This document shows, one piece after another, positions 1-8,954 of a stretch of 64,000 nt of DNA. How positions within the stretch are numbered: position 1 is the first letter of the stretch; every line of letters begins with the position of its first letter. Below the pieces are notes generated by a model, which saw nothing but the letters and a program-made list of their open reading frames with translations, searched no databases and was not told where the DNA came from. A program made the translations under genes and the position numbers. The DNA is from Streptomyces sp. ST2-7A. GTDB lineage: Bacteria > Actinomycetota > Actinomycetes > Streptomycetales > Streptomycetaceae. The stretch is from positions 1 to 64,000 of the forward strand of contig NZ_JAJUWS010000037.1 in assembly GCF_021390475.1 (NCBI RefSeq), given 5' to 3'.

Positions 1-107
1 CTTGATGGGGTAAGGCTCCCTGTAGACGACGGGGTTGATAGGCCGGAGATGGAAGCCCTGTGAGGGGTGGAGTTGACCGGTACTAATAAGCCGAGGGCTT
101 GTCCTCA
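1..107 (+). rRNA. rrl: 23S ribosomal RNA, 3' end (partial)
   Basis: The first ~107 bases carry the conserved 3'-terminal 23S segment, including GACCGGTACTAATAAGCCGA. The gene begins outside the window. The exact 3' end is estimated by likeness to other Streptomyces 23S genes. A ~93-base spacer without a tRNA follows before 5S. Confidence 0.95.
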
Positions 108-200
108 GGTGCTCGCGTCCACTGTGTTGGTTCTGAAACCACAACCCGGTCACCGGTCTGTAGAGGGGCTGGTGGGTTCGGTTGATGTGTGTTTCATAGT

Positions 201-319
201 GTTTCGGTGGTCATGGCGAAGGGGAAACGCCCGGTTACATTCCGAACCCGGAAGCTAAGCCTTTCCGCGCCGATGGTACTGCATGGGGGACCGTGTGGGA
301 GAGTAGGTCGCCGCCGAAC
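201..319 (+). rRNA. rrf: 5S ribosomal RNA
   Basis: The stretch begins GTTTCGGTGGTCAT and contains the conserved loop CCGAACCCGGAAGCTAAGC, then GATGGTACTGC and a closing CGCCGCCGAAC that pairs with the 5' end. Length (~119 nt) and position after 23S fit the last gene of a 16S-23S-5S operon. Confidence 0.95.
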
Positions 320-330
320 AATCATTGAAG

Positions 331-384
331 GAAGAGGGTTTCTTTTCCCGGTATCAGCCGGGGGAAGAAGCCCTCTTCTTTTTT
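331..384 (+). terminator. rRNA operon terminator
   Basis: GAAGAGGGTTTCTTTTCCCGG pairs with a matching downstream arm ending GAAGCCCTCTTC. An uninterrupted T tract follows at about 377-384. This is a classical intrinsic terminator 12 bases after 5S. Confidence 0.9.
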
Positions 385-439
385 GTGTTCCCGGGGTGTT
401 CCCGGGGTGTTCCCGTGCGGAACCGAACCGGAGGAGAGA

Positions 440-1117
440 CTACTGGCCGACCCTGCCGTCGATACGCTCCCGCAGGAGGTCGGCGTGGCCGTTGTGCCGG
501 GCGTACTCCTCGATCATGTGGACCAGGACCTCCCGCAGTTCCACGGACTTCCCCCTCCCCGTGCCGATGACGCCGAGATCCGGTGCGCCGGCCACCAGGC
601 GCCGCGCGAACGCGACCTCCTCCTCCCATCGCTCCCACGCCTCGGCCACCACCGCGGGATCGGCCGCGGCCCCGTTGAAGTCCCCGTCGGGGTCCTCCCG
701 GTCCGGACGCCGACGCCAGAGCGGCGGCGCGTCCTCACCGGCCATCACCCGGCGGAACCAGCCCCGTTCCACGTCCGCCATGTGCCGCACCAGGCCCAAC
801 AGCGAGAGGTTGGAGGGCTCCACGGCCCGGCGGCTCAACTGCTCGGGGGTCAGGTCGGCGCACTTCATCATCAACGTCCGACGTTGGTCTTCCAGGTAAC
901 CGATGATCACGTCCCGTTCGCCGCGGAAACCGCCGTCGGTGCGGGGATCCTCCTCCCGGGGGAGGAACATGTCGGACCACCCGAACCGTCGAGGAGGAAA
1001 GGTGGAGACTCCCTCACCCGCGGGGTCCGCCCCGGTTCCGGCGCGGATTCCCGTGCCGGTGGTCGTGTCGGTGCCGGTATCGGGACGGGGCCCGCCGTCA
1101 CCGTCGCTGTTCGTCAT
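440..1117 (-). CDS. DinB / DUF664 family protein
   Basis: This 225-residue protein resembles the DinB-like (DUF664) four-helix superfamily, whose members bind a divalent metal and are often thiol-dependent transferases of the mycothiol/bacillithiol type. The core runs from about residue 60 to the end. It shows the family-like segments DQRRTLMMKCADLTPEQLSR, LGLVRHMADVERGWF and VHMIEEYARHNGHADLLRE, which supply His/Glu metal-ligand candidates. The first ~50 residues are low-complexity Gly/Thr/Asp. The start is ATG 1117, with a GGGGAAGG ribosome site 9 bases upstream; longer upstream reading would translate a simple repeat. The gene converges on the rRNA operon and stands apart from the next minus-strand cluster. 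The specific substrate is unknown. Confidence 0.85.
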   Translation of the reverse strand: MTNSDGDGGPRPDTGTDTTTGTGIRAGTGADPAGEGVSTFPPRRFGWSDMFLPREEDPRTDGGFRGERDVIIGYLEDQRRTLMMKCADLTPEQLSRRAVEPSNLSLLGLVRHMADVERGWFRRVMAGEDAPPLWRRRPDREDPDGDFNGAAADPAVVAEAWERWEEEVAFARRLVAGAPDLGVIGTGRGKSVELREVLVHMIEEYARHNGHADLLRERIDGRVGQ

Positions 1118-1162
1118 GGCGTGAAGCCTTCCCCGGGCCGCTCCGCATCGCCACGGCTTTTC

Positions 1163-1210
1163 GGGGGCACGGGGGCACGGGGGCACGGGGGCACGGGGGC
1201 ACGGGGGCAC
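1163..1210. repeat. Six tandem copies of an 8-bp unit (GGGGGCAC)
   Basis: Six perfect head-to-tail copies of GGGGGCAC lie just upstream of the DinB gene (its 5' side) and downstream of the DUF58 gene. Eight bases is not a multiple of three, so slippage here would not be neutral if translated, which supports a non-coding location. Confidence 0.9.
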
Positions 1211-1261
1211 GGGCGGGCTCTGCCCGGACCACAAGGGACGGACGGGGAGGCCACGGGCTCC

Positions 1262-2572
1262 TCAGAGGCGGCCGGCGGCCTTCAACGCCAGGTAGGCGTC
1301 CGCGACGGCCGGCGCCAGACCCTCCGGCGAGCCCTCGACCACGGTCGCCCCCATGCGGCGGACGCGGGCGATGATCTCCTCGCGCTCCTCCTGGTGCCGG
1401 GCGGCGGCCGCCGCCTCGTACACGCCGGACACGGTGCCCCGGGTACGGGCCATCTCCGCGACCCTCGGATCGGAGACGGAGGCGATCATCACCGAGTGCC
1501 GGCGCAGCAGCTCCGGCAGGATCGGCAGCAGGCCGGTGTCGGCCGGACCGGGATCCAGCGCGGTGAACAGGACGATCAGCGAACGGTGCGGGGCGGCGGT
1601 GCGGGCCGCCGCCGCCAGGCCGGGGGCGTCGGTCTCCACCAGGGCGGGCTCCAGGTCCACCATCGACCGCACCATCGCGGGCAGCACCTCGCGCCCCGAG
1701 CGTCCGCGCACGGAGATCCGGGTGTGCCGGTCCCGGGCGATCAGGTCCACCCGGTCCCCGGCCCGGCTGGCCAGGGCGGTCAGCAGCAGGGCGGCGTCCA
1801 TGGACACGTCCAGCCGCGGGATGTCGCCGACCCGGCCGGCCGAGGTCCGACCGGTGTCCAGGACCAGCAGCAGGTGTCGGTCGCGCTCGGGCCGCCAGGT
1901 ACGGACGGCGACGCTTCCCCGCCGGGCGGTGGCCCGCCAGTCGATCGAGCGGACCTCGTCACCGGGCACGTACTCGCGCAGGCTGTCGAACTCGGTGCCC
2001 TCACCGCGGACGAGCACGCTGGTCCGGCCGTCCAACTCGCGCAGTCGTGCCAGCTTGGCCGGCAGGTGCCTGCGGCTGGTGAAGGGTGGCAGCACCCGCA
2101 ACGCCCACGGCACCCGGTGGGCGCCCTGGCGGGCGGCGAGTCCGAGCGGCCCCCGGGAGCGCACGGTCACCCGGTCCGGCCGCCGTTCGCCCCGGCGGGA
2201 GGGTCGCAGCACCGTTTCCATCCGGCGGCGTTCCCCGGCGGGCACCGTGAGACGGTGCCGGGTGGCGCGGTACGCCTCGTCGGGGTCGGAGAAGGCGCCC
2301 GGGGTCCAGGCGTCCCGCAGTTCGCCGCGCAGCGCGCGGCGCGAGGGGTTGGTCACCGTCAGCCGGACCCGGGCCTCCTCACCGGCGCGCACCGACTCCG
2401 CGCCGTCGCGCTCCAGACGCAGCCCGCGCACCGGTGCGGCGAGGGCGAGGTCGAGGAGGACGGCGAGCAGCAGCGGCACCGCCACGAGGAGGACGCCGTG
2501 CCACCCGGGCAGGGCGGCCACGACGAGCGCGCCGAGCGCGGCGATGAGGACGGTCCGTCCGGTGAGGGCCAT
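1262..2572 (-). CDS. DUF58 domain-containing protein
   Basis: This 436-residue protein has two N-terminal membrane segments (about residues 5-45, rich in Leu/Val/Ala). They are followed by a beta-rich region and the DUF58 signature YVPGDEVRSIDWRATARR near residues 195-215, then a von Willebrand A-like fold (LLLVLDTGRTS). DUF58 proteins almost always sit beside MoxR ATPases and are thought to be clients or partners of MoxR in envelope-linked assembly, but the biochemical role is not established. It is the last gene of a five-gene minus-strand run and starts 16 bases after the MoxR stop. No strong ribosome site is visible, so coupling to MoxR translation is likely. Confidence 0.9.
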   Translation of the reverse strand: MALTGRTVLIAALGALVVAALPGWHGVLLVAVPLLLAVLLDLALAAPVRGLRLERDGAESVRAGEEARVRLTVTNPSRRALRGELRDAWTPGAFSDPDEAYRATRHRLTVPAGERRRMETVLRPSRRGERRPDRVTVRSRGPLGLAARQGAHRVPWALRVLPPFTSRRHLPAKLARLRELDGRTSVLVRGEGTEFDSLREYVPGDEVRSIDWRATARRGSVAVRTWRPERDRHLLLVLDTGRTSAGRVGDIPRLDVSMDAALLLTALASRAGDRVDLIARDRHTRISVRGRSGREVLPAMVRSMVDLEPALVETDAPGLAAAARTAAPHRSLIVLFTALDPGPADTGLLPILPELLRRHSVMIASVSDPRVAEMARTRGTVSGVYEAAAAARHQEEREEIIARVRRMGATVVEGSPEGLAPAVADAYLALKAAGRL

Positions 2573-2588
2573 GACTCGAACCGCCCGC

Positions 2589-3550
<962 letters not shown>

Positions 3551-3554
<4 letters not shown>

Positions 3555-4864
3555 GGGGTCTCGTCCTTCGTGTTCGGCGTCGGGTCGGTTCGGTGGGCGG
3601 CTGCCGTGCCGGTCTCCCGGGGGCTATCGGCGGGGGAGTCGCCGACGGGGTCGGCCACCCGGCGTTCCAGCGCGTCCAGCTCATCGGCCAGGCGCACCAG
3701 CTCCCGGTCGTCGGCGGGGACCCGGGGGCCGTGCAGCAGGGCGTGCAGCGCGGCGACCGGTTCGCCGGTGCGGGCGGCGACGGCCCCGGCGAGGGCGCCG
3801 GCGTCCCGGGCGTCCCCCCGGGTGAGTCCCACGCGCGGTGCCAGCCGTCGGCGGGTGGCACCGCGCAAGGCGTCGGCGGCGCGGTCGCGTGCCCCGGCCC
3901 GGTGGTAGAGACGGGCGCGGCCCTCGGTGGTCTCGGCGGCCCGCACCACGGCGGGCAGCCGCTCGGCGACGACCGGTCCCAGTCGGCGTCCCCGCCACAG
4001 GGCGGCGAGCAGGGTGGCGATGCCCAACTGGAGGGCGGCCCAGCGCCAGGCGGGATCGAGGAGGGCGACGAAGGACTCGTCGCCGCCCCCGGGCAGGTCC
4101 TCGGGGACGGGCACGTACCAGACCAGCTCGGGGTGCGCGCCCAGCAGGTTCAGGGCGAGGGCGGCGTTGCCCTCCTCGGCGAGGTTCTCGTTCAGCAGCG
4201 GGTGGGGGGTGCCGAGGAGCACGGTGTCGCTGCCGTCGGAGGCGTCCGGCGGGGTGAGGAAGAGCAGCGTGGGCAGGCCCTCGCGCAGGTGACAGACCTC
4301 GGTGCGGGCGCCGCCGGGACGCTCGGCGTCGGCCCCGGGGTCCCAGCGCATCCCGCCGAGTTCGGCGGGGCCGGCACGGTGGGGGCCGTCGGTGCGGCAC
4401 TCGGGGGCACCGGTCCCCACCTCCACGGGCTCGGCGGGGGTGACGCCGGGCGCGAAGAGGTCCAGCACCGCCGGAGAGGTGGGGGCCAGCAGCACGGTGC
4501 GGCCGGGAGCGCCGGACCCGCGGGCGTTGTGCAGCAGACGGGCGCTGTCGGCGCTCAGCAGATCGGGTACGACGACCAGGAGGGTGGTGTCGGGGCCGGC
4601 GGCCTCGGCCGCCTCCTCGGGACCGGAGACCTCGGTGGTCTCCACGCCGCGTTCGGCGAGGAGCTCGACGACCGCGTGGGCGCCCTGCGGGGTGGCGGAA
4701 CGGGGATTGAGGTAGCCGCTCTCACCGGTGGTGAGGAGGGCGACCAGGGCGGCGGTCAACAGGATGACGGCGGCGGCCAGCAGCGGCCCCCGGGCGGCGT
4801 GCCACAGTCTGCGGCCGTCGGGGGAGACGGAGGTGACGGGGGCGCCACCGGTGGACATGCTCAC
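3551..4864 (-). CDS. DUF4350 domain-containing membrane protein
   Basis: A 437-residue protein with an N-terminal membrane helix (about residues 22-45) followed by the extracytoplasmic-type DUF4350 region (SGYLNPRSATPQGAHAVVEL, ERGVETTEVSGPEEA, TLLVVVPDLLS). A second hydrophobic stretch near WAALQLGIATLLAALW precedes a cytoplasmic C-terminal tail of about 130 residues. The family is found in MoxR/DUF58/DUF4129 clusters and has no proven activity. The start is GTG 4864, overlapping the upstream stop as GTGA; ATG 4858 two codons later is the alternative. The 3' end likewise overlaps the MoxR start, so three genes are linked end to end. Confidence 0.85.
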
Positions 4865-5607
4865 CGGGCGGCCCCACCGCTCGGGGAAGCGCCGGTCGGG
4901 ACTTCACCGACGGGCCGGGAGGGTACGGCGGGGCGGGCGGCGCGCAGCTCGCGGTCGAGTTCGTCCACCCGGTGGTGGTCGGCGGCGTCGGCGCCCCGGC
5001 CGCCGTAGGTGACGTCGTCGAAGGTGCGGGCGGCGGCGCGCAGCCGGTCGGCGAAGGCGGGCATGGGGACGGCTGCCTCCCGGGCGGCCTCGTCGGCGGT
5101 ACGGCCGGGACGGGGGTCGAGCAGGGCGCGCTCCTCCAGGGAGCGGACCAGGGCGCGGACGCGTTCGCGCACGGCGAGGTCCCAGTGGCCGGCCCCGGCG
5201 TGTCGGTCGGCCTCGGCCCGGTGCTCGGCGGCGGTGCGGGCCGCCGCTCCCAGCACCTCGGGTCCCCCGGCGCCGCCGGCTGTCCGGACCGATCCCAGGC
5301 GCAGCCGCAGCGCGATGAGCAGGGCGAGCACGATCAGGACGATGAGCAGCAGACCGAACCAGCCACCGGGGGTGACCACGGTGACCCCGGTGATCAGGTC
5401 GGAGACGGTCTCCCACATCCAGTCGAAGGCCCGGCGGACGGGGCCGGGTTCGTGGCGGGTGTAGATCTCCTTCGAGAGCTCCCGTTCGGCTGCCTCGCGG
5501 GCGGGGTCGCGGTCGATGCCGACGGGCGGCTCGTCGGCCGAGCGCGGCAGCGCCCGCCCGACGACGGCCGTGAGCGGGTGGGCGAGCGCGCCGAACGCCC
5601 CCGTCAT
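4861..5607 (-). CDS. DUF4129 domain-containing membrane protein
   Basis: A 248-residue protein with one clear membrane helix (about residues 85-110, WFGLLLIVLIVLALLIALRL). A cytoplasmic DUF4129-type domain follows (AARTAAEHRAEADRHAGAGHW, AVRERVRALVRSLEERALLD, GRTADEAAREA). The domain is otherwise fused to transglutaminase-like proteins that accompany MoxR and DUF58, so a shared envelope process is inferred. The start ATG 5607 lies 4 bases from the stop of the upstream membrane protein gene. Specific function is unknown. Confidence 0.88.
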   Translation of the reverse strand: MTGAFGALAHPLTAVVGRALPRSADEPPVGIDRDPAREAAERELSKEIYTRHEPGPVRRAFDWMWETVSDLITGVTVVTPGGWFGLLLIVLIVLALLIALRLRLGSVRTAGGAGGPEVLGAAARTAAEHRAEADRHAGAGHWDLAVRERVRALVRSLEERALLDPRPGRTADEAAREAAVPMPAFADRLRAAARTFDDVTYGGRGADAADHHRVDELDRELRAARPAVPSRPVGEVPTGASPSGGAAR

Positions 5608-5611
5608 CCGC

Positions 5612-6829
5612 TCAGTACCCCGGCTGCCCGGGGCCGTCGGCCCCGGGGTCGTTCGGGGTGTCGAAGCCGGCGGCCCGGGCCAACTCCAGGTCCAGGGCCT
5701 CGCGGCGCATCCGCTGGTCCATGTACAGGAGCGCGGTGACGCCGGCGCTGATCGGCAGGGTGATGGTGGAGGAGATCACCGCGCCCGCACCGGTGATCAG
5801 CAGGTAGGTCCAGGTCATCTCGGCGCCGACGAACAGATTGGTGCCGCCGTTGGAGATGAACTCGGCGAGGAAGGTCAGCGGGAACTCGATGATCCCGGAG
5901 ACGACGAGCACCAGCACCAGGATGAGCAGTTGGATGCCGAAGATCCGCCACCAGGAACCGCCCACCAGCTTCCACGAGCGGCCCAGGGAGGCGAACACCC
6001 CCTGCCGCTCGAGCATCAGGGCGGGGGCGGCGAGGGAGAACCGGATCCACAGCCACACGGCGAGGACCACTCCGGCGAAGAGACCGAGAGGGATCAGGAC
6101 GACGCCGGCTCCGCCGAGGAGGAAACCCGGCACCGCGGCCAGCAGGGGCGGCACCGCCATCGCCAGGACGCCGATCAGACCGGTGAGGACGATCAGGCCG
6201 AAGAGGCGCAGCAGCCGGCCCCGGGACTCCGCCCACGCCTCGGCGATGGAGATCTCCCGGCCCAGGACGGCCCGGGCGATGACCACGGTCAGCATGGCGG
6301 TGGCGATGACGGACCCGACGAGGGTGGCGATGCCGGTCACCGAGCCGAGGGCGAAGATGTCGGCGAAGGCGTCGACCAGCTCTTCCTCGGTGGGGTCGGT
6401 GTTCCCCTCCAGCGCGCCGATGGCGGAGCCGTCGCCGAACCAGGAACGCAGCGCGAACAGCGAGATCAGCTGGATGAAGACCGCCACGGCCAGGGAGATG
6501 CCGAGGACGGTGCGCCAGTGGGCGCGGGCGGTGGAGACGGCGCCGTCGAGGATCTCGCCGACGCCGAGCGGGCGCAGCGGGATCACGCCGGGCTTGGGTG
6601 CCCACGAGTGGCCGCCCCAACCGGGGCCGCCGGGCGCGCCGGGACCGGCGCCCCAACCCGGGCCGCCGGGCCCGCCGGCGGGCGGGTGGGCGCTCCAGCC
6701 GGTGGGCGGTGTCCCCCCGCCGGTGGGTGGTGCGGAATTCTTGTCGAGGTTCGGCCCCCGGCCCGCCTCCGGGTCGTGCGGATCGTCCCCCGATCCGGAT
6801 GATCCCGGGGAGGTCCAACGGTCGCTCAT
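5612..6829 (-). CDS. Multi-pass membrane protein, glycerophosphoryl diester phosphodiesterase membrane-domain family
   Basis: A 405-residue protein. Its first ~95 residues are Pro/Gly/Trp-rich and disordered (many GGPGWG-like motifs). About six membrane helices follow (around LGISLAVAVFIQLISLFAL, VVIARAVLGREI, LFGLIVLTGLIGVLAMAVPP, IPLGLFAGVVLAVWLWIRF, FGIQLLILVLVLVVSGII, LLITGAGAVISSTITLPIS). This fits the membrane domain found in some glycerophosphodiester phosphodiesterases; no catalytic domain is present. The start is ATG 6829, five bases after AAGGAG; another ATG lies directly upstream at 6832. It is the first gene of the cluster that continues with DUF4129, DUF4350, MoxR and DUF58. Confidence 0.82.
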   Translation of the reverse strand: MSDRWTSPGSSGSGDDPHDPEAGRGPNLDKNSAPPTGGGTPPTGWSAHPPAGGPGGPGWGAGPGAPGGPGWGGHSWAPKPGVIPLRPLGVGEILDGAVSTARAHWRTVLGISLAVAVFIQLISLFALRSWFGDGSAIGALEGNTDPTEEELVDAFADIFALGSVTGIATLVGSVIATAMLTVVIARAVLGREISIAEAWAESRGRLLRLFGLIVLTGLIGVLAMAVPPLLAAVPGFLLGGAGVVLIPLGLFAGVVLAVWLWIRFSLAAPALMLERQGVFASLGRSWKLVGGSWWRIFGIQLLILVLVLVVSGIIEFPLTFLAEFISNGGTNLFVGAEMTWTYLLITGAGAVISSTITLPISAGVTALLYMDQRMRREALDLELARAAGFDTPNDPGADGPGQPGY

Positions 6830-6944
6830 CATCGCTCCTTCACCGCATCCTGGCGCCCATCGTGCCATGTACCCCCTGCCGTCGGTGCGGCGGATACCGG
6901 TCCCGGTGTCCCTCTGTTCCGTTTCCGCCCGGCAGACTGTGCGG

Positions 6945-8279
6945 ATGACGGAGCGGATGACGGGAAGCGGGGGCCTGCCCGACGGCGGGGGACCGGTGGA
7001 TGGTTTCTCTCCGGCGCTGCGGTGGTTCGACACCTCCGGGGAGCGGGCCGACGGGGTCTACGCGGGATCCGACGGCGGGCTCGACGGTCCGGCGGTGGTG
7101 CTGCTGGACCAGACCCGGCTGCCGGCGGAGGAGCGGGAGCTGGTGTGCCGGGACGTACCCGCGCTGGTGGCGGCGATCCGGTCGCTGGCGGTGCGCGGCG
7201 CCCCGGTGCTGGGGTTGGCGGGGGCCTACGGGGTGGCGCTGGCGGCGGCCCGCGGTGAGGACGTGGAGGCGGCTGCCGGGCGATTGGCGGGGGCGCGGCC
7301 GACGGCGGTGAACCTCGGCTTCGGGGTGGCGCGGGCGCTGGACGCCCACCGGGCCGCGGTCGGATCGGGTCCCCGGGCCGGGGCGGGGGCCGCACTGGCG
7401 GCAGCCCGGGAACTGCACCGGGAGGACGCTCTGGCCTCTGAGGCGATGGCCGGGGAGGGCCTGCGGTTGCTGCGGGAGCTGTTGCCGGAGCCGGGGGAGG
7501 GACGAGCCGGTTGGCGGCTGCTGACGCACTGCAACACCGGGACACTGGTCTCCGGCGGCGGGGGCACCGCGCTGGCGGTGGTGCGCGCCGCGCACCGCGC
7601 GGGTCTGCTGGAACGGCTGTGGGTGGACGAGACCCGTCCGCTGTGGCAGGGTGCGCGGCTGACCGCCTGGGAGGCCGGACGGGAGGGGATGCCGTACGCG
7701 GTGCTGGCGGACGCCGCCGCCGGGTCGTTGTTCGCGGCCGGTCGGGTGGACGCGGTGGTGGTGGGGGCCGACCGGATCGCGGCGGACGGGGCGGTGGCCA
7801 ACAAGGTGGGCACGTACCCGCTGGCGGTGCTGGCACGGCATCACGGGGTGCCGTTTCTGGTGGTCGCCCCGGTGAGCACGGTCGATCCGGCCACGCCCTC
7901 GGGGGCGGGGATCGTGATCGAGGAACGGGAGGGGGACGAGGTGACGACGGCGCGACCGGGGGTGCGGATGGCGCCGGAGGGCGCCGGGGCGTACAACCCG
8001 GCGTTCGATGTGACACCCGGGGAACTGGTGACGGCGGTGGTGACCGAGCGCGGCGCGGTGCGGTCGTCGGACCGGGAGCGGTGGGCGACGCTGTTGTCGG
8101 AGGCGGCGTCCGGGTCGGTGCCGGATACCGGCGGCCCGGCGGACACCGGGAACACCGGGAACACCGGGAAAAACAGCGCCGGACGAAACGGCGCGAACCA
8201 GGATCAGGACCCCTCGCGGGTCGGGAGGAAACAGGATGTCGACAGTCACGATCCGGCCAATGGGATGATGAAGCCATGA
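6945..8279 (+). CDS. mtnA: S-methyl-5-thioribose-1-phosphate isomerase
   Basis: MtnA converts methylthioribose-1-phosphate to methylthioribulose-1-phosphate in the methionine salvage pathway (cytoplasm). The 444-residue product shows the eIF2B-like fold motifs AVRGAPVLGLAGAYGVAL, the catalytic-cysteine segment LLTHCNTGTL, ERLWVDETRPLWQGARLTAWE, the acid residue in VVVGADRI, and NKVGTYPLAVLA. The start is ATG 6945 or ATG 6957; the second has GGAG 3-6 bases upstream. The conserved fold ends near residue 385. A tail of about 55 low-complexity residues, including TGNTGNTGK from a 9-bp repeat, follows and overlaps the mtrA start as ATGA. The tail is longer than in the usual family. Confidence 0.93.
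   Translation: MTERMTGSGGLPDGGGPVDGFSPALRWFDTSGERADGVYAGSDGGLDGPAVVLLDQTRLPAEERELVCRDVPALVAAIRSLAVRGAPVLGLAGAYGVALAAARGEDVEAAAGRLAGARPTAVNLGFGVARALDAHRAAVGSGPRAGAGAALAAARELHREDALASEAMAGEGLRLLRELLPEPGEGRAGWRLLTHCNTGTLVSGGGGTALAVVRAAHRAGLLERLWVDETRPLWQGARLTAWEAGREGMPYAVLADAAAGSLFAAGRVDAVVVGADRIAADGAVANKVGTYPLAVLARHHGVPFLVVAPVSTVDPATPSGAGIVIEEREGDEVTTARPGVRMAPEGAGAYNPAFDVTPGELVTAVVTERGAVRSSDRERWATLLSEAASGSVPDTGGPADTGNTGNTGKNSAGRNGANQDQDPSRVGRKQDVDSHDPANGMMKP
8143..8169. repeat. Three tandem copies of a 9-bp unit inside the mtnA tail
   Basis: ACACCGGGA is repeated three times without change and encodes the TGN repeat. It lies about 110 bases before the mtrA start. Confidence 0.85.
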
Positions 8280-8953
8280 AGGGACGCGTTCTCGTCGTCG
8301 ATGACGACACCGCTCTGGCGGAGATGCTCGGCATCGTCCTGCGCGGCGAGGGCTTCGAGCCGTCGTTCGTGGCGGACGGAGACAAGGCCCTGGCGGCGTT
8401 TCGGGAGATCAAGCCCGATCTGGTGCTGCTGGACCTGATGCTGCCGGGTCGGGACGGCATCGAGGTGTGCCGCCTGATCCGGGGTGAGTCCGGGGTGCCG
8501 ATCGTGATGCTCACCGCCAAGAGCGACACGGTGGATGTGGTGGTCGGCCTGGAGTCCGGGGCCGACGACTACATCGTCAAACCGTTCAAGCCCAAGGAAC
8601 TGGTGGCGCGGATCCGGGCCCGACTGCGGCGATCGGAGGAACCCGCGCCGGAGCAGTTGGCCATCGGTGATCTGGCGATCGACGTCGCCGGGCACTCCGT
8701 CAAGCGCGGCGGCAAGGCCATCTCGCTGACCCCGCTGGAGTTCGACCTGCTGGTGGCGCTGGCCCGCAAGCCGTGGCAGGTGTTCACCCGCGAGGTGCTG
8801 CTCGAGCAGGTGTGGGGGTACCGGCACGCCGCCGACACCCGCCTGGTCAACGTGCACGTCCAGCGGCTGCGCTCGAAGATCGAGAAGGATCCCGAGCGCC
8901 CGGAGATCGTCGTGACGGTCCGGGGCGTCGGCTACAAGGCCGGGTCCGGCTGA
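8276..8953 (+). CDS. mtrA: Two-component response regulator MtrA
   Basis: An OmpR/PhoB-type regulator of 225 residues that controls cell-wall, development and antibiotic genes in actinobacteria. The receiver domain (1-115) has the acidic pair at residues 9-11, the phosphoacceptor Asp53 (VLLDLMLPGRDG) and Lys in VKPFKPKEL. The C-terminal winged helix (about 130-225) has LTPLEFDLLVALARKPWQ and RLVNVHVQRLRSKIEKDPE. The sequence is nearly identical in kind to other Streptomyces MtrA proteins. The ATG 8276 overlaps the mtnA stop as ATGA. The cognate kinase gene mtrB begins 2 bases after the stop, so the two are co-transcribed. Confidence 0.98.
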   Translation: MKGRVLVVDDDTALAEMLGIVLRGEGFEPSFVADGDKALAAFREIKPDLVLLDLMLPGRDGIEVCRLIRGESGVPIVMLTAKSDTVDVVVGLESGADDYIVKPFKPKELVARIRARLRRSEEPAPEQLAIGDLAIDVAGHSVKRGGKAISLTPLEFDLLVALARKPWQVFTREVLLEQVWGYRHAADTRLVNVHVQRLRSKIEKDPERPEIVVTVRGVGYKAGSG

Positions 8954-8954
8954 G

